A stretch of DNA of 11,842 nt from an uncultured Faecalibacterium sp. (GTDB lineage: Bacteria; Bacillota; Clostridia; Oscillospirales; Ruminococcaceae). The translations under genes and the position numbers were made by a program. Location: positions 1-11,842 of the forward strand of contig CAMFSB010000026.1 of the NCBI GenBank assembly GCA_945982465.1, read 5' to 3'. Position 1 is the stretch's first letter. The number at the start of each line of letters is the position of its first letter. Below are positions 6,675-11,842 of the stretch, piece after piece. The notes under the pieces were generated by a model, which saw only the letters and a program-made list of their open reading frames with translations, was not told the DNA's origin and ran no database searches.

Positions 6675-7175
6675 AATCAACACCTCCTCAGCGCGGAGAA
6701 TGTCAAAATAGAAAAGCAGCCGTACCGATAAAGGTGAAGGTATATGCTAACCTATAAATCGATACGGCTGCTGTATTGCAATTTGATTTCTATTCGCCAT
6801 ATTTGCCACGCGCCCTGACGATGGGGACACTTCTGGTCTCCGCTGGCGCGGCTGTCATAACTCCGCAGCGTCGTTTTACTCGTGCGCCGCAGGGTTCCCC
6901 CCAAGTCTTTAGGAGGCCGTGAGGAAGTATCTTTAAGCCCCCATGCAGTCACCGCGACCCGAAGTGCCACCTCCGGGTTTCAGGCTTGCGTTGATCGCTC
7001 AGGACAGCCGGTTCATCACCTCCTTGGCTTGTCCTTCTTGGCGGCGCGCCTGATTCGCTCATACATGGGTTATGTACCAGAAATGCCGTCTATTCAGTTG
7101 TCAATGTGCCAATGAAGGTGAAGAATTGTCCTTCTAATAGTAGTGAAGAAAACGGCGATATTTTGGCCATGTAAA
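6675..7175. other. 500-bp noncoding block between sigma-like gene and xis
   Basis: No gene is supported. It contains the nested hairpin at 6715-6772 and a GC-richer segment at about 6805-7060 with several short dyads, including GCGG with CCGC, and ACCCG with CGGGT. C-runs precede AAGTC and AAGCCCCCATG near 6894-6950. On the minus strand a 16-codon ATG frame (MYERIRRAAKKDKPRR) runs through about 7020-7066, too short to trust. It may hold a transfer or replication signal, or the regulatory leader of xis-int. Confidence 0.35.
6705..6772 (-). terminator. Nested hairpin upstream of xis, terminator or attenuator
   Basis: 15-nt arms with one mismatch pair 6715-6729 with 6758-6772; a short inner stem (6738-6741 with 6750-6753) lies in the loop. 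Read toward xis it is followed by TTTCTATTTT. It would limit transcription entering xis-int from the sigma-like gene, or serve as an antitermination site. On the other strand no T-run follows. Confidence 0.5.
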
Positions 7176-7598
7176 TTAAATTTTTTCAAATTTTTTTGCC
7201 AGATGCTTTAAGCCTCTCCTGATACTCTTATATACCCAGCTGAGATTAACACCTTCGGCTTGGGCAATTTCCTTGACAGTCATGCCCAGATAGAACCGGG
7301 CATAGATCCACTTGGCCTGCTTGTCCGGCAGTTCCATCACCGCAGCATAGAGCTGATCGCGCAGCTGTCTGTTCTCCAGGATTTCTTCCGGGGTAGGCGA
7401 GTGCTGCACAATAGCCTTCTCAATGCCATTGTCGCAGTCCAGGGAGTAGTGCGCTTTATAGTTATACATCTGGCGCAGGTATCGTGCCTCAGCTCGTTTG
7501 TCGGCCAGGAACACCGCCTGTACTTCATCGGTCACTTCCAAAAAAGTGTCCGTTTTATAAATATCGGGATACAGTTCCCGGAGATTGATTTTCTGCAT
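7176..7598 (-). CDS. Sigma-70 family-like factor of a conjugative element
   Basis: 140-residue protein. The C-terminal part (about 75-135) is a sigma region 4 type helix-turn-helix: LRDQLYAAVMELPDKQ, then ARFYLGMTVKEIAQAEGVN and SWVYKSIRRGLKHLAK. The N-terminal half is charged and lacks a clear region 2. Small proteins of this type (Tn916 Orf7 and many gut elements) are annotated as sigma-70 family factors and are thought to switch on element genes; direct sigma activity is not shown by the sequence. The ATG at 7598 has a GGAGGT site 5 nt away; the longer frame to 7691 has no such site. The Shine-Dalgarno overlaps a leader hairpin. A terminator separates it from the upstream module. Confidence 0.82.
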   Translation of the reverse strand: MQKINLRELYPDIYKTDTFLEVTDEVQAVFLADKRAEARYLRQMYNYKAHYSLDCDNGIEKAIVQHSPTPEEILENRQLRDQLYAAVMELPDKQAKWIYARFYLGMTVKEIAQAEGVNLSWVYKSIRRGLKHLAKKFEKI

Positions 7599-7603
7599 TA
7601 TGT

Positions 7604-7650
7604 ACCTCCATTTCGGTTCACGGGACCAGTTGGCGAGTGAGCCGAAATGG
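7604..7650 (-). promoter_or_regulatory. Leader hairpin overlapping the Shine-Dalgarno of the sigma-like gene
   Basis: 14-nt arms with one G/T wobble pair 7608-7621 with 7637-7650 around a 15-nt loop. The GGAGGT site is the complement of 7604-7609, so its first two bases are the last two of the hairpin. The fold could reduce ribosome access, or the dyad could be a protein operator. A TATTAT -10-like hexamer lies just upstream (complement of 7670-7675) without a convincing -35. Confidence 0.5.
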
Positions 7651-7698
7651 GGCGGAGAACGACACCGGCATAATACGGGTCCATTCCACAAAAAACGA

Positions 7699-7738
7699 CA
7701 AAGAAAAACGCCAGTCTCCCAAAGTGGGAAACAGGCGT
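7699..7738 (-). terminator. Rho-independent terminator upstream of the sigma-like gene
   Basis: The stem pairs 7708-7712 with 7734-7738, 7714-7715 with 7731-7732 and 7717-7721 with 7725-7729, with single mismatches between. On the minus strand it is followed by TTTTTCTTTG. It isolates the sigma-like gene from transcription through the two-component module. Confidence 0.7.
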
Positions 7739-7910
7739 CAAACTGATTTCGAGTTTTATGGCTACCGATTAACCAGCAAGATACTGCCGGTGGAGGAGCG
7801 GAAAGAGCCGAAGCGTGAGCAAGGCTTTTTTTGATGAACTACATATTGCTATTCTCATGGCGGCTCTCTCCCTGGGCCGCCGATCCTGGTATCACTCTCC
7901 TTCAGGCAAA

Positions 7911-7947
7911 ATAAGAGCGGCGGCCTTGATTTCTCAAAGCCGCCGCT
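7911..7947 (-). terminator. Terminator-like hairpin after the secreted-protein gene
   Basis: Perfect 9-bp GC arms, 7916-7924 with 7939-7947, with three more pairs inside past a mismatch. On the minus strand it is followed by CTTATTTTG. It lies about 80-110 bp beyond the secreted-protein stop codon. Confidence 0.55.
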
Positions 7948-7974
7948 GGTTGAATAGGCGCGTCGAAAGGGCTA

Positions 7975-8009
7975 CCGTGCGACGGCTTTTTTTCTTTGCC
8001 GTCGCACGG
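7975..8009. repeat. Perfect 12-bp inverted repeat with T-rich loop
   Basis: Arms 7975-7986 and 7998-8009 are perfectly complementary, with an 11-nt loop of T and one C. It begins 15 bp after the stop codon of the secreted-protein gene. There is no T-run after the stem on the minus strand, so it may protect the 3' end or slow polymerase rather than terminate alone. Confidence 0.6.
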
Positions 8010-8024
8010 CAGGTTCAATTTTGT

Positions 8025-8663
8025 TTACTGTTGATGAGCTGCGTCAGCCTCAGCCTGAGTAAGTTGGCCGTTGTCAACCGCGTCGTTAAGGGCTTTGTCC
8101 AGTTCCTCGTTCGATGCGTAGTTGCCGATGTGGACGGACTCGCCGTTCTCTTTAGTCACATTAACACCATATTCCGAAACCACATCCTCGGTGGGAGGGA
8201 TCATGGAATAGGTATCTCCCTCGCCGTTATCCTTGGAATATAAGGTTCCGTTTTTGATGCTTTCAAGTGTTTCTTGATATTCGGCGATGGTGGCATCTAC
8301 GCTTTCCTGTGTCCATTCGTGAAAAACTCCCTGCCCGTCATACCAGCCATCGCCTGTGCCGATCAGGGCCTCCAGTTCTTCCTTTTGGGTGGCGATCCAC
8401 TTTTCATATTCCTCTGCCGTCCACCATTCAACATCCGGTGCAGGGTTGTTTTTCTCATAGTCCGCTTCAGCCACCCAATTTTCGCCATCGGTGCTAATGC
8501 CATCAGCATCATTGAAAAAGATGTCGGTACTTGACATTTGTGCTGTTTCTTCAGCCGATGTCTTAGGCGCATCGGCGGCCTGTGCGCTGGCATAGGTAAA
8601 ACCCGCAAGGCTTAAACATAAGGCCCCGCACAGCCCCACAACCAGCAGTTTTCTGTTTTTCAT
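8025..8663 (-). CDS. Secreted acidic protein next to a two-component system
   Basis: 212 residues, family not recognised. Signal peptide: basic MKNRK, hydrophobic stretch about 6-24, probable cleavage after ASAQA at about residue 29. No lipobox Cys; the only cysteines are in the signal peptide. The mature part is strongly acidic and Trp/Tyr-rich: VEWWTAEEYEKW (78-89), GDGWYDGQGVFHEW (104-117), a helical segment to about 138, SMIPPTEDVVSEYGVNV (153-169), and a C-terminal DKALNDAVDNGQLTQAEADAAHQQ-type helical pair, of the sort seen in small exported LTxEEAD-repeat proteins. The ATG at 8663 has a GAGGT site 7 nt away; the frame's upstream extension lacks this and would destroy the signal peptide. 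It is 96 bp downstream of the sensor kinase, across a perfect palindrome, so it is probably a target or accessory sensor of that system. Confidence 0.75.
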   Translation of the reverse strand: MKNRKLLVVGLCGALCLSLAGFTYASAQAADAPKTSAEETAQMSSTDIFFNDADGISTDGENWVAEADYEKNNPAPDVEWWTAEEYEKWIATQKEELEALIGTGDGWYDGQGVFHEWTQESVDATIAEYQETLESIKNGTLYSKDNGEGDTYSMIPPTEDVVSEYGVNVTKENGESVHIGNYASNEELDKALNDAVDNGQLTQAEADAAHQQ

Positions 8664-8685
8664 GGAAATAACCTCGCTTTCAAGA

Positions 8686-8717
8686 ATTATAGCCATCCCC
8701 TTGGGGATGGCTATAAT
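8686..8717. promoter_or_regulatory. Perfect palindrome with back-to-back -10 hexamers
   Basis: Arms of 15 bp (8686-8700 and 8703-8717) are perfectly complementary with only 2 bp between. Each arm carries TATAAT (minus-strand copy is the complement of 8687-8692). No good -35 is present at 16-18 bp, so the promoter would need an activator. It lies 23 bp upstream of the secreted-protein start and about 43 bp after the kinase stop. No T-run follows, which argues against a terminator. Confidence 0.5.
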
Positions 8718-8759
8718 ATAACAAAGAGATTTGGATTGAGTTTGCATGGAATATGGATT

Positions 8760-10220
8760 TCAGATGGAGTTGAATGGCGATTGTTTGATAGGCAACTTGA
8801 TCCAGAACAAAACGCCTCTTTTCGTATTTTGAATGCCGTACTCCGCATGGTGCATTTCCATGATTTTACGGACAATATAAAGGCCCAGACCTGTTCCGCC
8901 GGTGTTGCGGTTGCGGGAAGTGTCGGTACGGTAAAATGCTTCAAACAGATGGGAAAGCGCACCCTCCGGTATGTAAACTCCTGTATTTTCAACCTCACAA
9001 CAAACGGTATCGTCAGCCTCGGCTAAAGATACCCGGATCAATTCACCATCTGGAGAATATCGAATGGCATTAACTAAAATATTTTGAATTGCCCGTTCCA
9101 TCTGTGCCGGTTCCATTTCACAGAAAAGTCGGTCAGGAATACTTACTTCAAGTCGCTGTTCCTTTTCTTCCAGCAAATCTGTTATGGTGGCAAGCTGCAC
9201 CCGAACCAGTTCCGCAAAGTCAGCGGTTTTATATTCGGATTTCTGTTTTCCGTCAGCTTTAGAAACATACAGCAGTTCTTTGACCAGCTTTTCCATCCGT
9301 TCTACAACAGCAAGAGAGCGTTCCATATATTCTGTGTGGTTTTCATATCCGCTGACTTTGTTCAGCATCCCAGCCAGATGGCCTTTCAAGATTGTTAGAG
9401 GTGTTTTCAACTCATGGGATGCCGCAGAAAAGAATTCTACCCGCTGGCGTTCTAATTCCTGCTCTTTTTCGATGTCCGCTTTGAGCTGGTCATTTGCGGT
9501 GTGCAGATCATTCAGCGCAGTTGACAAGGATGTTGACAGGGAATTGAGATTTTGAGCCAGACGCCCCAATTCATCTTCTCGCTCCATACTGCATTGGCCA
9601 GAAAAATCCAGCGAGGCCATTTGCTCTGATATTTTACTTAACCGAACAATAGGCCGAGTAATATACCTTGCATAGATCCAAGAACATAACAGCGACAACA
9701 CAAAGATCATAAGAAGAACATACGGAAATATAGACCACAAGACCTCTGTTGTCTGCTGAACCACAAACAAATCTACTTGAACTGCCAGTGTGTAGCTACT
9801 TCCGTCTTTCAAAGTGATGGGATAAAAACTTGTGGTGGTTTTTCCAGAGGAATTTACATCAATGTACGGTGTGTCATCATCAAATGTTATAGCTGTATCG
9901 CCGGAGATGATTTCCGTTTCCGTAGATGTTCCTGCCGGATAAACGACGCTGCCATTTTGATCTTCCACCCAAAATACGGCATTGGTTTCCTTGGAAAAAT
10001 CAGATAGAGCCTCCTCACAGTCAGAAAGGTTATTGTAGGCGGCGAGTTGATCTACAAGTTGAATTGCAGCAGTTTCCGTTGTCTGATTGATCAGCTTTGT
10101 ATAAGTTGTAGGTAGAAGTTTTGAAATACAGAAATATGTTCCGCTACAAGCCACTCCCAAAAGAATAAATGTAATCAGGAATACTTTAACGGACAGTTTC
10201 CCTTTAATGCTCCTTATCAA
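8760..10220 (-). CDS. Membrane sensor histidine kinase
   Basis: 486 residues, PhoR/VanS-like architecture. Seen: transmembrane segment 1 (about 12-34), an extracytoplasmic domain (35-160), transmembrane segment 2 (about 161-184), HAMP linker (about 185-240), HisKA dimerisation helix with phospho-acceptor His269 in SHELKTP, and HATPase_c with N-box NILVNA (Asn384), G1-like ENTG (411-414) and G2 GGTGLGL (441-447). The signal is unknown; envelope stress or an antimicrobial compound would suit the architecture. The start is probably TTG at 10218-10220, 17 nt inside the response-regulator gene, giving the usual MIRSIKGKLSVKVFLIT membrane-entry sequence; no ATG gives a better N-terminus. Translation is likely coupled to the regulator. 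No transporter gene accompanies the pair, unlike Bce-type modules. Confidence 0.92.
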   Translation of the reverse strand: MIRSIKGKLSVKVFLITFILLGVACSGTYFCISKLLPTTYTKLINQTTETAAIQLVDQLAAYNNLSDCEEALSDFSKETNAVFWVEDQNGSVVYPAGTSTETEIISGDTAITFDDDTPYIDVNSSGKTTTSFYPITLKDGSSYTLAVQVDLFVVQQTTEVLWSIFPYVLLMIFVLSLLCSWIYARYITRPIVRLSKISEQMASLDFSGQCSMEREDELGRLAQNLNSLSTSLSTALNDLHTANDQLKADIEKEQELERQRVEFFSAASHELKTPLTILKGHLAGMLNKVSGYENHTEYMERSLAVVERMEKLVKELLYVSKADGKQKSEYKTADFAELVRVQLATITDLLEEKEQRLEVSIPDRLFCEMEPAQMERAIQNILVNAIRYSPDGELIRVSLAEADDTVCCEVENTGVYIPEGALSHLFEAFYRTDTSRNRNTGGTGLGLYIVRKIMEMHHAEYGIQNTKRGVLFWIKLPIKQSPFNSI

Positions 10221-10869
10221 TTCTATATCCCACCCCTCTAATGGTTTCTATATAATCGACATCCAACTTTTTTCGTATATTTTTTATGTGGCTGTCTACA
10301 ATGCGATCTTCCACAAATGCGTCATCATCCCAAAGCCGATCAAGCAGCATTTGTCTGGTAAAGACTTTCCCTTGATTTTCCAACATGAGCCTGAGCATCG
10401 CAAATTCTTTACTGGTCAAAACGACTTCGTTGCCTTTGTAATATAAATGGAAGCCTTCAATATCCATACTTAGCTCTTTATAGATAAGCAGGGATTGATG
10501 TTTATTTTCAATGCCTCCACGGCGAAGAATAGCTGCAATTTTGCACAGCAGGATTTTAGGGGAAAAAGGTTTGGGAATGTAGTCATCAATTTGCTGCTCA
10601 AATCCCTTTAGTTGATTTTCTTCATCCGAGAGAGCAGTAAGCATAATGATCGGCACTTGCGACTTTTGACGAATGACCTCACATACACCATAGCCGTCAA
10701 TCTTGGGCAGCATGATGTCCAGCAGCACAAGGCTGATGGTATCATCAAACTTTGCAATTCCGGCTACACCATCAGCGGCAATCACCACCTCATACCCTGC
10801 GTCGGTCAGATGGTTTTTCAATATATCTTGAATGTCAATATCATCTTCGATTATTAAAATTTTCTGCAT
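10204..10869 (-). CDS. OmpR/PhoB-family response regulator
   Basis: 221 residues. The receiver domain (1-115) has acidic Glu8-Asp9-Asp10, phospho-acceptor Asp51 in LLDIMLP, Thr78 and Lys100 in IPKPF. A winged-helix OmpR-type DNA-binding domain (about 128-221) carries LTSKEFAMLRLML, the recognition-helix region VEDRIVDSHIKNIRKKL and the wing IETIRGVGYRID. The ATG at 10869 has a GGAGGT site 6 nt away. It is the first gene of the regulator-kinase pair; the kinase overlaps by 17 nt. Likely targets are its own promoter and the secreted-protein gene. Confidence 0.94.
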   Translation of the reverse strand: MQKILIIEDDIDIQDILKNHLTDAGYEVVIAADGVAGIAKFDDTISLVLLDIMLPKIDGYGVCEVIRQKSQVPIIMLTALSDEENQLKGFEQQIDDYIPKPFSPKILLCKIAAILRRGGIENKHQSLLIYKELSMDIEGFHLYYKGNEVVLTSKEFAMLRLMLENQGKVFTRQMLLDRLWDDDAFVEDRIVDSHIKNIRKKLDVDYIETIRGVGYRIDKEH

Positions 10870-10890
10870 AACACCACCTCCGAGATTCTA

Positions 10891-10896
10891 ATTGTA
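10891..10896 (-). promoter_or_regulatory. Possible -10 of the two-component operon
   Basis: TACAAT on the minus strand, 22 bp upstream of the response-regulator ATG. The sequence 17 nt further upstream is not a good -35, consistent with an activated promoter. Transcription would start very close to the ribosome site. Confidence 0.3.
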
Positions 10897-11139
10897 GCAG
10901 AAAAATATGTATCTATTATGGAGTTACGACTATTTTCTTCCGGGATCGCTCGACTTGTTTGCGTCTCTGGGAATCATCCACATACAGTTGAACTTTATAA
11001 CACCTGGAATAGCTCCTTTTTTCACCGGCTTGTTTTAGCGTTGGATAGTTAATTTTTATACATCATGTAATCTATATCATTATATTTCTGTTGCTCAAAG
11101 AATACAAGTTTACAGCTACGCGTTTGAGGCCAAAATCAG

Positions 11140-11199
11140 TATAATCGTACCGGTAAACCGGAACGATAAGGGTATTCCTTGAATTTAATCGGAACGATA
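11140..11199 (+). promoter_or_regulatory. Candidate operators upstream of the XRE regulator
   Basis: A dyad of ATCGTACCGG and CCGGAACGAT (11144-11153, 11158-11167, nine of ten matched, 4-bp spacer) overlaps the end of a TATAAT at 11140-11145. CGGAACGATA occurs twice, at 11159-11168 and 11190-11199, 31 bp apart, about three helical turns. Dyads of this kind typify XRE-repressor binding sites; self-repression is inferred. Confidence 0.5.
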
Positions 11200-11222
11200 C
11201 AATATTATTGAGGTGAACAATA

Positions 11223-11579
11223 ATGCCGATTGACGATTTGACCGCCTTGGGAGATGCGCTCCGAGCAGCACGAAAAGAAAAAAATCTGACGCAGGAACAG
11301 CTGGCTGATGAAACCCATGTTTCTACCAAACAGATAGCCGAAATTGAGAAAGCCAGCAGAAATCCTACCTATTTGATTATGAAAGCATTGGCAAAGGTGG
11401 TACATCTTTCACTGGACTCGCTCATGTACCCGGACCTTACCCCGGACGAAGCAGGACAGAATGAGATGAAGCTGCTTTATATGAACTGTCCGCCAGAGAT
11501 GCGAGAAACCCTGTTGCACCACACTCGTGGATTTGCAGAGGAGCTAAAGGAACTTTCTAAAAAACTTGAAACAAAGTAG
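11223..11579 (+). CDS. XRE-family helix-turn-helix regulator
   Basis: 118 residues. A Cro/CI-type helix-turn-helix spans about 8-64: LGDALRAARKEKNLTQEQLADETHVSTKQIAEIEKASRNPT in key blocks, with LTQEQLA as the first helix and STKQIAEIEKA as the recognition helix. A charged helical tail follows (PPEMRETLLHHTRGFAEELKELSKKL), possibly for dimerisation. The ATG has GAGGTG 7 nt upstream. It is the only plus-strand protein gene of the element part, placed opposite to the other genes as orf9 is in Tn916, where the product represses transfer functions; a similar role is inferred. Its operators probably lie just upstream. Confidence 0.88.
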   Translation: MPIDDLTALGDALRAARKEKNLTQEQLADETHVSTKQIAEIEKASRNPTYLIMKALAKVVHLSLDSLMYPDLTPDEAGQNEMKLLYMNCPPEMRETLLHHTRGFAEELKELSKKLETK

Positions 11580-11624
11580 GCCAGTGAGCGAAATTTGAAG
11601 GTTTCGTCACTGGCTTATTTTATT
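11580..11624 (+). terminator. Rho-independent terminator of the XRE gene
   Basis: A stem of 13 bp with one bulged G pairs 11580-11593 with 11602-11614 around an 8-nt loop, followed by TTATTTTATT. It starts at the base after the stop codon. Confidence 0.85.
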
Positions 11625-11689
11625 CCTGCGGGAAAGAGGCAAGCAATGCCCCTGGATAGCCATTCGGCTTCCGGCGCTGCTTGTTGAGG

Positions 11690-11790
11690 GTGTCCCCCAA
11701 GCCCCCATGAACGCAGAATTTCATTCTGCGGCTGCGCGTCCGATGGACGCTTCTGACCATGCTCAGTTCACCGCTGACCGTGGTCTTTTT
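11690..11790. other. Tandem hairpin region, possible origin of transfer
   Basis: Noncoding sequence at the window edge. After GTGTCCCCCAAGCCCCCATG (11691-11710) come a perfect 8-bp hairpin (11712-11719/11723-11730), a perfect 6-bp hairpin (11736-11741/11745-11750) and a looser dyad (GACCA at about 11756 with TGGTC at about 11782). A compact series of dyads beside a C-rich motif is typical of origins of transfer placed ahead of mobilisation genes. No relaxase or mobC gene is visible in the window, so this is only a candidate. Confidence 0.35.
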
Positions 11791-11842
11791 CTTTTTATGC
11801 GGATTTTGATATCACGCAAATTAGAAGCAGAATGCGGCCAGT

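Larger units (their letters stand above)
7599..8024. other. Intergenic stretch rich in hairpins
   Basis: No complete gene. It holds the leader hairpin (7604-7650), a minus-strand terminator (7699-7738), and two GC hairpins (7916-7947, 7975-8009) next to the end of the secreted-protein gene. A plus-strand frame ending at 7834 reads as a plausible C-terminal tail (ILPVEERKEPKREQGFF) and might be a relic of a lost gene, but I cannot identify it. Confidence 0.4.
10870..11222. other. Divergent intergenic region between response regulator and XRE gene
   Basis: No gene with a start and ribosome site. It has AT-rich sequence with a TACAAT near the response regulator and, at the XRE side, a TATAAT (11140-11145), a dyad and a direct repeat (listed separately). 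A minus-strand open frame without a start codon covers 10916-11062 and may be chance or a decayed fragment. Confidence 0.4.

Noticed and set aside
10916..11062. Minus-strand open frame of 48 codons just upstream of the response regulator
   Set aside because: It has no start codon or ribosome site and is short enough to be chance; it could be a decayed fragment but I cannot support it.
11179..11208. TTGAAT with TATTAT as the XRE promoter
   Set aside because: Spacing is 18 nt, but transcription would start at or after the ribosome binding site, leaving no usable leader.
1..11842. CRISPR array, insertion sequence or rRNA
   Set aside because: No regularly spaced repeats, no transposase with terminal repeats and no rRNA-like sequence were seen.

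Overview
The window looks like the left junction of an integrative mobile element in a gram-positive gut Clostridia genome. I would guess Oscillospiraceae/Ruminococcaceae (Faecalibacterium or Gemmiger relatives); this is inferred from GC-rich Firmicutes housekeeping genes and the style of the element, not from a marker gene. Two compositions meet here. Positions 1 to about 4820 are clearly GC-rich chromosomal DNA; from about 4860 onward the DNA is closer to balanced, with different codon use.

Chromosomal part (1-4820). Four genes on the minus strand form a likely operon read from a consensus promoter at 3841-3869: a small DUF1858-type protein, TrmK tRNA methyltransferase (TTG start overlapping the upstream stop), a Nif3/YqfO-family metalloprotein, and the ribosome quality-control factor RqcH. 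Upstream is a minus-strand double zinc-ribbon protein with its own consensus promoter and a roughly 130-nt structured leader. Divergent from it, a consensus plus-strand promoter (4504-4532) drives a truncated tRNA-Leu-like sequence (4549 to about 4595). An intact tRNA-Leu(CAA) (4735-4819, CCA encoded) and a strong terminator follow.

Element part (4858-11842). The intact tRNA-Leu is the probable attachment site, because a tyrosine recombinase begins 38 bp beyond it. Going inward there is an excisionase-like protein, a noncoding block, a small sigma-70-like factor, a cargo module (OmpR response regulator, sensor kinase, secreted acidic protein), and an oppositely oriented XRE repressor-like gene. 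From memory of Tn916 (orf9, orf7, orf8, xis, int), the order resembles its regulatory/integration end, with a signalling module in between. The window ends in a noncoding stretch of tandem hairpins that could be an origin of transfer, presumably before mobilisation genes outside the window. The right end of the element (attR) was not found.

Most unusual points: an integrase with a duplicated core-binding domain; a promoter-bearing broken tRNA-Leu next to an intact one; a two-component system next to an uncharacterised secreted Trp-rich protein, with a perfect 15-bp-arm palindrome between them; a leader hairpin overlapping the Shine-Dalgarno site of the sigma-like gene; and two noncoding blocks in the element that share short motifs.
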